DNA of 64,000 nt from an uncultured Arenicella sp. (lineage in GTDB: Bacteria; Pseudomonadota; Gammaproteobacteria; Arenicellales; Arenicellaceae). Both the position numbers and the translations under genes were made by a program. The notes beneath the pieces are model-generated. The model had not been told where the DNA came from, ran no database searches, and saw only the letters and a list, made by a program, of their open reading frames with translations. Below are positions 17,051 to 26,404 of this stretch, piece after piece; the stretch's first letter is position 1; each line of letters opens with the position of its first letter. The stretch lies in NCBI GenBank assembly GCA_937974565.1, contig CALJWL010000030.1:1-64000 (forward strand). Direction: 5' to 3'.

Positions 17051-19120
17051 ATGACTAAAAAACAAAACTTCAAGCCAGGTCAAGTGAGTACTCAAGGCGC
17101 ACCGATCATCATAAACGAGGGGCGTGACACCCTGTCATTGTGGGTTGAAAATAATGGTGACCGGCCAATCCAAGTTGGCTCTCATTATCATTTTTATGAA
17201 ACCAATTCAGCGTTGATATTTGAACGCGAGAAGTCTAAAGGTTTTAGGCTGAATATCGTTGCCGGAACAGCCGTGCGATTTGAACCTGGTCAGGGTCGTG
17301 AGGTTGAATTAGTGCGTTTTGGGGGAGCGCAACGTGTGTTTGGTTTTCGCGGCGATGTAATGGGCGAATTAAAAGACATTAAAGCAACTGGCACCCAAAG
17401 CAGCGCAAGTGTTGAGCGCGAAGCTTACGCTCAAATGTTTGGCCCCACCCTTGGCGATCGCGTACGACTTGCCGACACAAGTCTTTGGATAAAAGTTGAA
17501 AAAGACTACACTGTGTATGGTGATGAAGTAAAGTTTGGTGGCGGTAAAGTCATTCGTGACGGCATGGGGCAAAGTCAAGCCAGCTGTGCTGACTCAATGG
17601 ATACCGTTATCACAAATGCCTTGATTTTAGATCACTGGGGGATTGTTAAAGCCGATGTCGGTCTTAAAGGTGGTCGAATCGCCGCCATCGGCAAAGCTGG
17701 AAACCCTGATATACAAGACGGTGTCACCATTGTTATTGGCGCCGGCACCGAAATTATTGCCGGCGAAGGGTCGATATTGACGGCTGGCGGTGTTGACGCT
17801 CACATTCATTTTATTTGCCCACAACAAATAGACGAAGCGTTAATGTCAGGTGTAACCACGATGATCGGCGGTGGTACAGGACCAGCGACTGGCACAAACG
17901 CAACAACGTGTACACCGGGGCCATGGAATATTCACCAAATGCTTAAGTCCACCGATGGTTTACCAATGAATTTTGGATTCTTAGGCAAAGGTAACGCCAG
18001 CCAGCCCGAGGCTCTGCGTGATCAATTAGATGCGGGTGCTTGCGGCTTAAAACTTCATGAAGACTGGGGTACAACCCCCGCATCAATTGATTGCTGTCTA
18101 AGTGTTGCTGAAGAGTACGATGTGCAAGTTGCGATTCACACAGACACGTTGAATGAGTCTGGTTTCGTTGACGACACATTAAACGCGTTTAAAGGCCGGA
18201 CAATACACACTTATCATACCGAAGGTGCTGGTGGTGGCCATGCGCCTGATATCATAAAAGCAGCCAGTTTGGAAAACGTTCTACCCTCTTCAACCAACCC
18301 GACTCGCCCTTACACCATTAATACCGTTGACGAACATTTAGACATGCTAATGGTATGTCATCATTTAGACAGTGACATTCCTGAAGACGTGGCGTTCGCT
18401 GACTCTCGTATTCGTAAGGAGACCATTGCCGCCGAAGACATCCTTCACGATTTAGGCGCTTTCAGCATGATTGCTTCGGATTCTCAGGCCATGGGCCGGG
18501 TCGGCGAAGTGGTCACGAGAACATGGCAAACAGCGCATAAAATGCGAGAACAACGCGGCCCACTTAAGGAAGACAGTGTCGATGAAAGTACCGGCAGCCA
18601 TGACAATTTTCGAGCACGTCGTTATATAGCAAAATACACCATCAACCCAGCAATTGCCCACGGTATTAGCCACGAAGTTGGCAGCATTGAAGTTGGCAAA
18701 CTGGCCGACTTAATACTGTGGAAGCCTGCCATGTTTGGAATCAAACCCAGCTTAATAATAAAAGGCGGTTTTATAGCGGCCGCCCCAATGGGAGACCCAA
18801 ACGCCTCAATTCCAACGCCACAGCCGGTGCATTACAGAAAAATGTTTGGCGCCCAGCCTAACAGTGCCTCGTCAAACAGCATTACCTTTGTAAGTAAAGC
18901 CGCGTCACAGAGCGATTTAGCGAATACACTGGGCTTGCAACGGCAACTTGTGGCATGCCGTAATACCCGAGATATTAAGAAAAGCGACATGATTCTCAAT
19001 GACGCGACGCCAGAGATATCGGTAAACCCTGAAACTTATGAAGTGTTGGCCGATGGTGAGTTCCTCACTTGTGAACCTGCGATCGAATTACCTCTTGCAC
19101 AACTGTATTGCCTGTTTTAA
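17051..19120 (+). CDS. Fused urease subunit beta-alpha (UreB-UreC)
   Basis: One 689-residue reading frame covers two normally separate urease subunits. Residues 1-108 are UreB ([40 protein letters not shown]). Residues about 121-689 are UreC, starting [20 protein letters not shown] and ending in the usual LPLAQ..LF. Active-site residues line up with a constant offset of 117 from Klebsiella UreC: His251, His253, carbamylated Lys334, His363, His389, Cys436, His437 and Asp477, so catalysis should be intact. Between codons 105 and 128 there is no in-frame ATG, GTG or TTG, which argues against separate translation of UreC. UreB-UreC fusion is unusual; the well-known bacterial fusion (Helicobacter, some actinobacteria) joins UreA and UreB. 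Confidence 0.96.
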   Translation: MTKKQNFKPGQVSTQGAPIIINEGRDTLSLWVENNGDRPIQVGSHYHFYETNSALIFEREKSKGFRLNIVAGTAVRFEPGQGREVELVRFGGAQRVFGFRGDVMGELKDIKATGTQSSASVEREAYAQMFGPTLGDRVRLADTSLWIKVEKDYTVYGDEVKFGGGKVIRDGMGQSQASCADSMDTVITNALILDHWGIVKADVGLKGGRIAAIGKAGNPDIQDGVTIVIGAGTEIIAGEGSILTAGGVDAHIHFICPQQIDEALMSGVTTMIGGGTGPATGTNATTCTPGPWNIHQMLKSTDGLPMNFGFLGKGNASQPEALRDQLDAGACGLKLHEDWGTTPASIDCCLSVAEEYDVQVAIHTDTLNESGFVDDTLNAFKGRTIHTYHTEGAGGGHAPDIIKAASLENVLPSSTNPTRPYTINTVDEHLDMLMVCHHLDSDIPEDVAFADSRIRKETIAAEDILHDLGAFSMIASDSQAMGRVGEVVTRTWQTAHKMREQRGPLKEDSVDESTGSHDNFRARRYIAKYTINPAIAHGISHEVGSIEVGKLADLILWKPAMFGIKPSLIIKGGFIAAAPMGDPNASIPTPQPVHYRKMFGAQPNSASSNSITFVSKAASQSDLANTLGLQRQLVACRNTRDIKKSDMILNDATPEISVNPETYEVLADGEFLTCEPAIELPLAQLYCLF

Positions 19121-19141
19121 CCAGTGAGGCATGAGAAGAAC

Positions 19142-19594
19142 ATGTTAGAAGTGTACCAACGAATTAACGAACCATCGAACCTAGAACCCGATTATCGACT
19201 GTTGTTAACGCATGATGAACGCTGTCGTGCGCGTCTTAAAATCGAAACAACCGACGGTGTTCCCGTCGGCGTATTTTTACCGCACGGCCAACCGTTAATG
19301 GTCGGTGAGTACTTATTAAGTGATTGTGGCCAAACATTGCGAGTTGATGGAGCAGCCGAGCCCGTTGTCTCAGCCAGTTGCGATGACCCCTTATTGTTTT
19401 CTCGTGCTTGTTATCATCTTGGGAATCGACATGTAAAGATTCAAATTGCCGAACGGGTTTTGCGTATCACGCCCGACTCAGTTCTTGAAGACATGTTAGT
19501 TTTACTCGGTCTGCAGGTTCGAAAAGAACACGCTGTTTTTATTCCTGAAAGCGGAGCTTATCACGCTAAGGGGCACGGTCATGAGCATGAGTGA
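19142..19594 (+). CDS. ureE: Urease accessory protein UreE
   Basis: Nickel metallochaperone that delivers Ni to the urease assembly complex. The protein has 150 residues from ATG 19142, chosen over an in-frame GTG at 19124 because GAGAAG sits at the right distance. Conserved parts are RARLKIETTDGVPVGVFLPHG, CYHLGNRHVKIQI and ITPDSVLEDMLVLLG. It ends in a short His-rich tail (HAKGHGHEHE), which is probably a nickel site but much shorter than in Klebsiella. Confidence 0.94.
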   Translation: MLEVYQRINEPSNLEPDYRLLLTHDERCRARLKIETTDGVPVGVFLPHGQPLMVGEYLLSDCGQTLRVDGAAEPVVSASCDDPLLFSRACYHLGNRHVKIQIAERVLRITPDSVLEDMLVLLGLQVRKEHAVFIPESGAYHAKGHGHEHE

Positions 19595-19649
19595 CCTGAG
19601 CCCGTACGAGGTGTTTTTCGCTGTCATCATGCATGGGCTAATCGCATGA
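19581..19649 (+). CDS. Candidate 22-codon coupling ORF between ureE and ureF
   Basis: ATG 19581, inside the end of ureE, opens a 22-codon frame (MSMSDLSPYEVFFAVIMHGL..). It ends in TGA overlapping the ureF ATG at 19646 (ATGA). ureF has no ribosome site of its own, so ribosomes finishing this mini-frame could re-initiate on ureF. The peptide is not a known family; its role, if any, is translational coupling. Confidence 0.3.
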   Translation: MSMSDLSPYEVFFAVIMHGLIA

Positions 19650-20317
19650 CGTTGGCCAGTTTACGTTTACTTCAACTGTGCAGTGCAAATTTGCCAACGG
19701 GCGCCTATGCGTTTTCGTTAGGTCTGGAAACCGCCACTGAAGAAGGCTGGGTTACAAACCAAAATCAGGCTCGAACGTGGTTAGAAGTTCAATTACGTTA
19801 CAGTGTTGGCGGCAGCGATCTCCCCATTTTGCTGCGCTCATTAAAAACATTGGAAAATAATGACGTAGAATCCTTACTTCACTGGAATCGTATGGCATTA
19901 ACATTACGAGAAACTAAAGAATTAAGGCTAACGGATTCGGCCACCGGCGAAGCACTCATGCGCATTTTAAAAGGCTTGGAAAATGGCCATTTAAGCACGC
20001 CATTAAGTACCGAAAAAGAAATCAGTTTTGTCACCGCTTTTGCATTTGCCGCTCACCAATGGCGTATACCAGCCGTCGATGCCTGCATGGGCTACGCGTG
20101 GTCTTGGTTAGAGAATCAAGTCGCCGCGGCCACTAAACTTGTGCCACTTGGACAAACCCAATCTCAACAATTGTTAGAAACACTGCAACCGAATGTATTG
20201 AGCGCGCTTGAATACGCAAAAACGTGCGCGGACAGCGATATTGGCGAGAGTTTACCAATGTTGTCCGTAGCCAGTTGCTGGCATGAACATCAATACAGTC
20301 GATTGTTTAGGTCTTAA
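19646..20317 (+). CDS. ureF: Urease accessory protein UreF
   Basis: Helical urease maturation protein that bridges UreD and UreG and controls UreG GTPase timing. It has 223 residues, with family motifs [52 protein letters not shown] and [17 protein letters not shown]. The start ATG 19646 has no visible Shine-Dalgarno and overlaps a preceding stop codon. ureG follows after 14 bases. Confidence 0.94.
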   Translation: MTLASLRLLQLCSANLPTGAYAFSLGLETATEEGWVTNQNQARTWLEVQLRYSVGGSDLPILLRSLKTLENNDVESLLHWNRMALTLRETKELRLTDSATGEALMRILKGLENGHLSTPLSTEKEISFVTAFAFAAHQWRIPAVDACMGYAWSWLENQVAAATKLVPLGQTQSQQLLETLQPNVLSALEYAKTCADSDIGESLPMLSVASCWHEHQYSRLFRS

Positions 20318-20331
20318 ACCTAGGAGAATTT

Positions 20332-20982
20332 ATGAATGACAAAAAAAAACGCCCAGCACTTAGAGTTGGGGTTGGTGGCCCAGTTGGGTCTGGCAAAACG
20401 GCCCTACTCCGCTCATTATGCCAATCCATGCGAGACACGTATAACATCGCCGTTGTAACAAACGATATTTACACACAAGAAGATTCTGAATTTTTAACTC
20501 GACACGGAGCCTTAGATGCCGACAGAATCATTGGCGTTGAAACCGGCGGTTGCCCTCATACGGCCATTCGTGAAGATGCGTCAATGAATTTAGCGGCCAT
20601 TGATGAATTAAATGCTCGCCACCCAGCGTTAGATGTCATTTTTGTTGAAAGCGGCGGAGACAATTTATCCGCCACATTTAGCCCAGAATTGTCAGACCTT
20701 ACACTGTATGTGATTGACGTATCAGCCGGAGATAAAATTCCACGTAAAGGCGGCCCAGGCATTACGAAGTCTGACTTATTAATTATTAACAAAACCGATT
20801 TGGCGCCTCTTGTTGGGGCCTCTTTAGAGGTGATGAACAGCGACACTCAATTAATGCGAAAAGAGCGTCCATTCGTTTTCTCCAACCTAAAAAAGGCTCA
20901 AGGTCTTAGCGATATCATTAACTTTATTGTTAGTGATGGCATGTTACCTGAACGCCCCATACAATCATTTTCAGGAGTATAA
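20332..20982 (+). CDS. ureG: Urease accessory GTPase UreG
   Basis: SIMIBI-class GTPase that carries nickel and drives its insertion into urease. The 216 residues include the P-loop [25 protein letters not shown], the nickel-binding Cys-Pro-His of [33 protein letters not shown] and the guanine motif INKTDL. AGGAG precedes the ATG. A small membrane-protein gene begins two bases after the stop. Confidence 0.97.
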   Translation: MNDKKKRPALRVGVGGPVGSGKTALLRSLCQSMRDTYNIAVVTNDIYTQEDSEFLTRHGALDADRIIGVETGGCPHTAIREDASMNLAAIDELNARHPALDVIFVESGGDNLSATFSPELSDLTLYVIDVSAGDKIPRKGGPGITKSDLLIINKTDLAPLVGASLEVMNSDTQLMRKERPFVFSNLKKAQGLSDIINFIVSDGMLPERPIQSFSGV

Positions 20983-20984
20983 TT

Positions 20985-21206
20985 TTGAAAAATTCAATTA
21001 AAAATTTTAGTTTAATCTTTGCTGTATTCAGCTTGACACCCGTGTTCGCTCACTCTAACCATGAGTCGCATACACACGTTACAGAGTTAGGGTTGATTGC
21101 ATTAGTATCCGTGGTTGCCGGGTATTTATTTTATCGATTAATCAGCTCTCATCTGTCTTTCAATGCAAACAAAAATCATAAAGTTACTGACCAACGAAGT
21201 ACCTAA
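20985..21206 (+). CDS. Small His-rich membrane protein ending the urease operon
   Basis: A 73-residue protein starting at TTG 20985, preceded by AGGAG at a good distance and only two bases after the ureG stop. It has a cleavable signal sequence (SLTPVFA-HS), a short His-rich stretch HSNHESHTH that would face the periplasm, one membrane helix (GLIALVSVVAGYLFY) and a basic, polar tail. I do not recognise the family. The position and the His cluster suggest nickel binding or trafficking, which is inference only; HupE/UreJ nickel permeases share a His-rich start but are several times longer. Confidence 0.7.
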   Translation: MKNSIKNFSLIFAVFSLTPVFAHSNHESHTHVTELGLIALVSVVAGYLFYRLISSHLSFNANKNHKVTDQRST

Positions 21207-21243
21207 AAGGCCAAACTGTTGTCTTGTCTCTAATGTTTAAAGT

Positions 21244-21280
21244 GGCGTTGTAAATTAGCGTCACATAAACGCCTATTTTT
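21244..21280 (+). terminator. Possible terminator of the urea/urease operon
   Basis: GGCGTT (21244-21249) can pair with AACGCC (21268-21273), followed by TATTTTTT. The loop is long and the stem short, so this is a weak call. It lies between the last urease-operon gene and the convergent response-regulator gene. Confidence 0.4.
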
Positions 21281-21327
21281 TACAGGATAATGCTATTAGC
21301 GCGCCGTTGATGAATGGATTGGGTTGA

Positions 21328-22215
21328 TTAACCCAATAACCTAATCGCAACCCCAGCAGCGGCCGTTCTGTTTTCCACACCGAGTTTAGGGAATACTTGT
21401 TCTAGATGTTTATTCACTGTTCTGACACTCATGGCTAAAATTTCAGCGATTTCTTTGTTGCTTTTACCGTTGGCCAACCAAAACAACACTTCAGACTCAC
21501 GCTTAGTAAGATTTAATCGACTTTGAAGTGTTTCTGCTCCAACTGTTGGCGAATTAAGTACAATACGCAGAGAAAACTTAGCTTGATCGCGTTTTTCGAC
21601 AAACCTAAGTTCAGCAAATTCATCGCCTTCTAAAGGCAGCACTAAACGGCTATTCACGTCAGGGTTTTGGCTAAGCCAATACGATGTTTTTTCTTGGTGA
21701 GTAGCCCACTTTATTCTAGCCAGCAGAGCATGGGTGTCAGGCGTAGCCCATAAAACATCCGCCTGTTCAGTCACAATGATGAAAAATTGCCCTAGTGAAT
21801 CCAACACTTGATACGCATTATCTGTGAACGCAGCATTGTTTAAATGCACTTTCATCCGTGCAATTAGTTCATCAGGGTTCACTGGCTTAGTTAAATAATC
21901 CACGCCTCCAACACTCAGACCTTTGACAATACTCTGAGTGTCACTCAAACCTGTCATAAACATAACTGGTACGGATGTTAAACCAGCTAATAATTTGAGT
22001 TGTGAGCAGGTTTCAAAGCCATTCATATTTGGCATGATGGCATCAAGTAAAATAAGATCAGGCCGTATGTTTTTAGCAATAGACAAGGCTTGCTTGCCGT
22101 CCAGTGCAACCAGCGTGTTGATGCCCACATCTTCAAGCACATCGCTGATGAGGCTAAGACTGTCCGCCGAATCATCAACCACAAGCACTGTGTATTGTGA
22201 AAGGTCACTGGTCAT
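21328..22215 (-). CDS. LuxR/FixJ-type response regulator
   Basis: A 295-residue two-component regulator. The receiver domain (about residues 8-125) has the acidic pair VVDDS, phospho-acceptor Asp58 in LILLDAIMP, MTG, and the lysine in YLTKPV. A middle region of about 100 residues resembles a degenerate PAS-like linker. The C-terminal LuxR helix-turn-helix (about 232-292) reads LTKRESEVLFWLANGKSNKEIAE and SVRTVNKHLEQVFPKLGV. Its start lies inside the end of the hybrid-kinase gene (11-base overlap), so the two are cotranscribed partners. Control of the adjacent urea genes is inferred from the shared dyad at 8401 and 25753. Confidence 0.92.
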   Translation of the reverse strand: MTSDLSQYTVLVVDDSADSLSLISDVLEDVGINTLVALDGKQALSIAKNIRPDLILLDAIMPNMNGFETCSQLKLLAGLTSVPVMFMTGLSDTQSIVKGLSVGGVDYLTKPVNPDELIARMKVHLNNAAFTDNAYQVLDSLGQFFIIVTEQADVLWATPDTHALLARIKWATHQEKTSYWLSQNPDVNSRLVLPLEGDEFAELRFVEKRDQAKFSLRIVLNSPTVGAETLQSRLNLTKRESEVLFWLANGKSNKEIAEILAMSVRTVNKHLEQVFPKLGVENRTAAAGVAIRLLG

Positions 22216-25200
22216 TTAAATGCCCTCTAATAACATCAATTAAAGCGCCGTATTGAAAGCGTTGCGCTAACTTTTGCCATTCTAACAAAGTTTCTGGGTT
22301 GGGCCATTGCACTTCTTCTTCATTGTGTTGGCCAAGCCTAAGCATGGCGGCTTTAATACCTTTTACATGCCCTATTTCAAGGTGAGCTTGAAGCTCACGC
22401 AATAAACCAATCTTCGATGAGGGAACGGCTGTTTCAGCGTTTGTATCGATGTTGCTTTTCGGTAAGTCCTTAAAATCAAAGTTCAAAAGATTTCCATCAT
22501 TGTTAGTGCTGACACGCTGATGAGCTTCTTCGTAATTCCACTTTAAGTCTAGTAATTGAGTCATATGCAATAACAAGGCTTGATTTTGCATTGGTTTAAC
22601 AATATAGGCGTCATAAATATTTTGCGTATTGCCTAACGGCATGTGCTGATCTTCAGGGTCGGCGGAGAGCATCAATATTGGGGCAGTAAAACCTGAGTCT
22701 CGTATGTGTTTGGCCAAACTTAAACCGTTTTCGCCAGGCATGGAGTTATCTAAAATGTATAAATCAATATGAGTGCCTAACATGCGTCGAGCCACCGTGG
22801 CGTCAGAGGCTTCGAGAACTTGAAACCCCATTGGCTGAAGTAAGTCGGCGATAAGGCCTCGATGTATTGCCTCGTCATCAATGACCAATACCGTTTTTTG
22901 TTCACCTTGGTAAGAGACTATTGACTCATCAAATGTACGTGAGACTCCAACCCCAACGGTTTCAAACATCAACACACTTACGCTAAATTCACTGCCCACC
23001 CCTAACTCACTTTTAACCGTCAATTCACCTCCCATTATTTCAGTTAAAAGGCGCACAATGGTGAGGCCAAGCCCAGTGCCATTAACGTTCGGCACATTAG
23101 TTGTTCTTACGCGCTCGAACGGCAACATGATACGCTCTAAATCATCATCAGCGATGCCCACACCGCTGTCTTTTACCGATATGTTAGCCACTTGGTTGCG
23201 ATAACGAACATCGACATCCACCGCCCCTTTTTCGGTGTATTTAATTGCATTGCTGATCAAATTAATTAAAATTTGCCGCAGACGCTTTTCATCGGCCGTC
23301 ACGTACTCGGGTAAATTTTTACCTCGTGTGAGGCAAAACTTGATGCCTTTAGACGTTGCTATTGGTACAAAAATTTCTTCAATTTGATCTAAAAAGTCTT
23401 TGAAATTAATACGATTTCGATAAAGCTCTAAGCGCCCTGCTTCAATTTTTGAAATGTTAAGTAAACCTTCAATAAGGTCAGCCAAATACTCACTGTTACG
23501 ACGGATAATGTTAAGCCCTTTAGCTTGAAAATCATTGACGTCCTTCTTATTCGCGAGTAATTGCGCATAACCTGATATGGATTGCAGTGGCGTTCTTAAC
23601 TCGTGACTAATCCCAGTCAAATAACGACTTTTCGCTTGGTTGGCTTGCTCAGCTAATTCTTTAGCGGTTTGCAGTTCCTTATCAGTAATGTCGTGAGCCT
23701 CCACTTCATCAATTAATCGAGCTGTTTGGCGATTCGACTCTTGTTGAGCAATTTCTCGGCTCTCTTGGGTTAGTAAAAATACCCAAGCAATCACACCGAA
23801 AACCATCACCAATATAAAATACAAAGAAACCAAAGCTTCTTTAAGCATCAACTGCTCGCTGACCTCAATCGGGCTAATTTGGTAATAAATGAGCGACAGC
23901 AATAACCACGTTAATACCCCTATAAGGCTGAGGGTCATCAGAAAACGCCAAACCCGATAGTCTGCGGCGCTGGCAAACCGTTCTGGCAACATTTCACGAA
24001 ACATATGTTTGAGCTGAACTCGAAATCGCCCATGCGGTTTACAGGCGTCCATGCATCGAGTATCTAAGGAACAACAAAGAGAGCAAATAACCCCCTGGTA
24101 CGCAGGGCACAAAGCCATATCAGGGCTTTCAAATGTATTCTCACAGATACAACAGGTCTGCTCCGTGGAACTCAACGATAACTCTGTGAGGCTTTCTTCC
24201 AAATCGTGTTCACGGGCAATGTAGTATTTTGCTTTAGTTACCATAGCGATAAAAGGCACACTAATAAAACAAATAGCAATGGTAATAAAATGCGCTAAAG
24301 ATTTAGCTTCTTCACCGACATACCCAAGGTAACAAACAATGCCTACAAAGGTGGCAACGGCCATACTGACCACACCAACGGGGTTAACGTCATACAAATA
24401 GGCTCGCTTAAATTCAACTTCTTTAGGGCGTAGCCCAAGTGCCGAATTAATAAGTAAGTCGGCGGCAATGCAACTGAGCCAGCTCACGGCCACTATCGCA
24501 AACACACCTAAGATTGACTCAAGGGCTCTATAAATGCCCAACTCCATTAAAATAAGAGCGATGGCAACATTAAATACTAGCCATACCACTCGCCCAGGGT
24601 GACTGTGTGTTATACGTGAGAAAAAGTTGGACCACGCTAAAGAGCCTGCATAGGCATTAGTAACATTGATTTTCATCTGGCAGACGACAACCATCACACC
24701 CGCAAGCACCAACGCAAATGTCGGGGATTGAGTAGCATAAGAGAATGCCATTTGATACATATAAGTTGGGTCTGCGGCCTTTTCAATCCCAACCCCTTTA
24801 GATACCGCTAAGTAGGCTAAAAATGAGCCAAATAGCATTTTAATAATACCAATGAGTATCCACCCAGGCCCCGCAAGCAACACCCAAAACCACCACTTTC
24901 GAGAGTTTTGGCGATTCTTTTTAGGCATAAATCGCAAATAATCTACTTGTTCACCAATCTGCGCCACCAGTGCAAACATTACCGCTGATGCAGCCCCAAA
25001 CATTGTCAGATTGAACTCAGTGCTTATCGTGTTACTGTTTGACGTTCCTGTTTTCGTGGTTGGGGCGTAAGAGAGCCACTCATTGAATTGTTGGTACTCA
25101 TTAACGCACACAATTAATAACGCACTGATTTGTAATGGCAACCAAACCCATTGACTGTGTATTTGGAATCGACTTATTGCTGAAATACCATGCGATACAA

Positions 25201-25714
25201 TTGGCATCACAGCAACTGCACACAATATATAACCAATCCAAAGAGGAATCCCTAAGAGTGCTTTGAGCGCCGAAGCTAAAATAGCGGCTTCGATGGCAAA
25301 AAATATAAAGGTGAACGAAGCGTAAATAAGAGAAGTTATGGTTGACCCTAGATAACCAAAACCAGCACTGCGAGTTAATAAATCAATATCCAACCCGTGA
25401 CGAGCGGCAAAAACGCTAATAGGGTATCCGGTTAAAATGATAACCACCGTCAAGGCCATCATGGCCCAAAAGGTATTTGCAAAGCCGAAAGTGAGGGTTA
25501 AACTAGCGGCAATGGCTTCCAATGCCAAGAATGCGGTCGCTCCTAAGGCTGTTTTAGCAACCGTCTCTATTGACCATCGACGACGAGATTGTGCCGCAAA
25601 ACGTAAGGAATAATCTTCAAGAGTCTCATTGGCAACCCATTTATTGTATTCACGCCGTTCGCGAAAAATATGCTGACGCGCTCTCATTAATTTAGGTATA
25701 CCAAGTCTATTCAA
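22205..25714 (-). CDS. Hybrid histidine kinase with NCS1-permease-like input domain and Cys cluster
   Basis: A 1169-residue membrane signalling protein. Residues about 45-500 form a polytopic transporter-like domain of the NCS1 (cytosine/allantoin permease) type: GYPISVFAARHGLDI, GFGYLGS and a dozen hydrophobic helices. Residues 521-558 hold eight or nine cysteines (CCICENTF, CPAYQGVICSLCC, RCMDAC), resembling a metal-binding knuckle. Two more helices follow (about 590-612 and 628-648), then a coiled coil. HisKA has His704 in GISHELRTP. The ATPase domain has NAIKYTEKG and GTGLGLTIVRLL, and the receiver has Asp989 (YILDNSMPG) and Lys1040. The last 100 residues are unassigned. CbrA-type kinases carry a sodium/solute symporter domain in the same way; an NCS1 version next to urea genes is much less familiar. 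It overlaps the LuxR regulator gene. Confidence 0.9.
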   Translation of the reverse strand: MNRLGIPKLMRARQHIFRERREYNKWVANETLEDYSLRFAAQSRRRWSIETVAKTALGATAFLALEAIAASLTLTFGFANTFWAMMALTVVIILTGYPISVFAARHGLDIDLLTRSAGFGYLGSTITSLIYASFTFIFFAIEAAILASALKALLGIPLWIGYILCAVAVMPIVSHGISAISRFQIHSQWVWLPLQISALLIVCVNEYQQFNEWLSYAPTTKTGTSNSNTISTEFNLTMFGAASAVMFALVAQIGEQVDYLRFMPKKNRQNSRKWWFWVLLAGPGWILIGIIKMLFGSFLAYLAVSKGVGIEKAADPTYMYQMAFSYATQSPTFALVLAGVMVVVCQMKINVTNAYAGSLAWSNFFSRITHSHPGRVVWLVFNVAIALILMELGIYRALESILGVFAIVAVSWLSCIAADLLINSALGLRPKEVEFKRAYLYDVNPVGVVSMAVATFVGIVCYLGYVGEEAKSLAHFITIAICFISVPFIAMVTKAKYYIAREHDLEESLTELSLSSTEQTCCICENTFESPDMALCPAYQGVICSLCCSLDTRCMDACKPHGRFRVQLKHMFREMLPERFASAADYRVWRFLMTLSLIGVLTWLLLSLIYYQISPIEVSEQLMLKEALVSLYFILVMVFGVIAWVFLLTQESREIAQQESNRQTARLIDEVEAHDITDKELQTAKELAEQANQAKSRYLTGISHELRTPLQSISGYAQLLANKKDVNDFQAKGLNIIRRNSEYLADLIEGLLNISKIEAGRLELYRNRINFKDFLDQIEEIFVPIATSKGIKFCLTRGKNLPEYVTADEKRLRQILINLISNAIKYTEKGAVDVDVRYRNQVANISVKDSGVGIADDDLERIMLPFERVRTTNVPNVNGTGLGLTIVRLLTEIMGGELTVKSELGVGSEFSVSVLMFETVGVGVSRTFDESIVSYQGEQKTVLVIDDEAIHRGLIADLLQPMGFQVLEASDATVARRMLGTHIDLYILDNSMPGENGLSLAKHIRDSGFTAPILMLSADPEDQHMPLGNTQNIYDAYIVKPMQNQALLLHMTQLLDLKWNYEEAHQRVSTNNDGNLLNFDFKDLPKSNIDTNAETAVPSSKIGLLRELQAHLEIGHVKGIKAAMLRLGQHNEEEVQWPNPETLLEWQKLAQRFQYGALIDVIRGHLNDQ

Positions 25715-25752
25715 TCTCTTTGCAATTTTAGGTGATAATTATACGGTGTCCA

Positions 25753-25770
25753 ATGCGTAATTTGACGCAT
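25753..25770. promoter_or_regulatory. 18-bp dyad upstream of the kinase-regulator operon
   Basis: ATGCGTAATTTGACGCAT, with six-base arms ATGCGT/ACGCAT, lies 38 bases before the hybrid-kinase start codon. It matches the dyad at 8401-8418 before the porin-urtA operon at 14 of 18 positions. I infer an operator for autoregulation and for control of the urea genes. Confidence 0.55.
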
Positions 25771-25947
25771 ATTTTTGTCTCAATCAATCATCGCCATCAA
25801 GCACCGGCCAAAAAGCACCTTGCTGACATTATCATCCACAAAGTTTCTATTGAATCTACAGTTTCCTTCACATCACTTTAATATCGCTGGTTCACCTTTT
25901 TACGGCACATTATAATTTTGAGACCAAAGCGTTAGTTTTATGAGTCG

Positions 25948-26268
25948 TTATGTTTCATTGTCGTTTTCGTTATTTGAACGCAGTATTAGGTATAGCAGCG
26001 GACCGACTGAAACAAACACCAACGTTAACAGTGTGAATAAAGCCCAATACCAAATCGGTTTTCCAAGCTTTTTACAATCTAGGAGTATCCATGTAATAGC
26101 CAATAAAGCCATGATGTATAAATCTATTAGAACTTGTGCGGTATCGGGGCTGGTCACCATTTGGTAACCAAAGCTCAATAAGGATTGATTGGATATCGAC
26201 ATAGCAAACAAGGTATAAGATGCAAAAGCGACTAAAACACAAGCCAATAAAATTTTATACTTCAACAT
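25948..26268 (-). CDS. Small membrane protein, DUF2834-like
   Basis: A 106-residue protein with three hydrophobic helices: LLACVLVAFASYTLF, DLYIMALLAITWILL and WALFTLLTLVFVSVGPLLYLIL. The pattern of an acidic helix start, a short basic loop (DCKKLGKPIWYW) and a final GPLLYLILR is that of DUF2834 membrane proteins, whose function is not known. It ends in a polar Asn/Glu-rich tail. It is a single gene between the kinase operon's upstream region and the LysR gene, with no clear functional link. Confidence 0.65.
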   Translation of the reverse strand: MLKYKILLACVLVAFASYTLFAMSISNQSLLSFGYQMVTSPDTAQVLIDLYIMALLAITWILLDCKKLGKPIWYWALFTLLTLVFVSVGPLLYLILRSNNENDNET

Positions 26269-26404
26269 AAATCATTAATTCCTCTGTGGTTCACGTGCCT
26301 ATCGTCGCCCTGTTAAATAAGCGCAGTAGATATAAGTTTTGACGTCTTATTCTGCTCTAAATTCAAATGGATAAACCCAAGGTTCTTGAGGTAATAAGCG
26401 TGCC

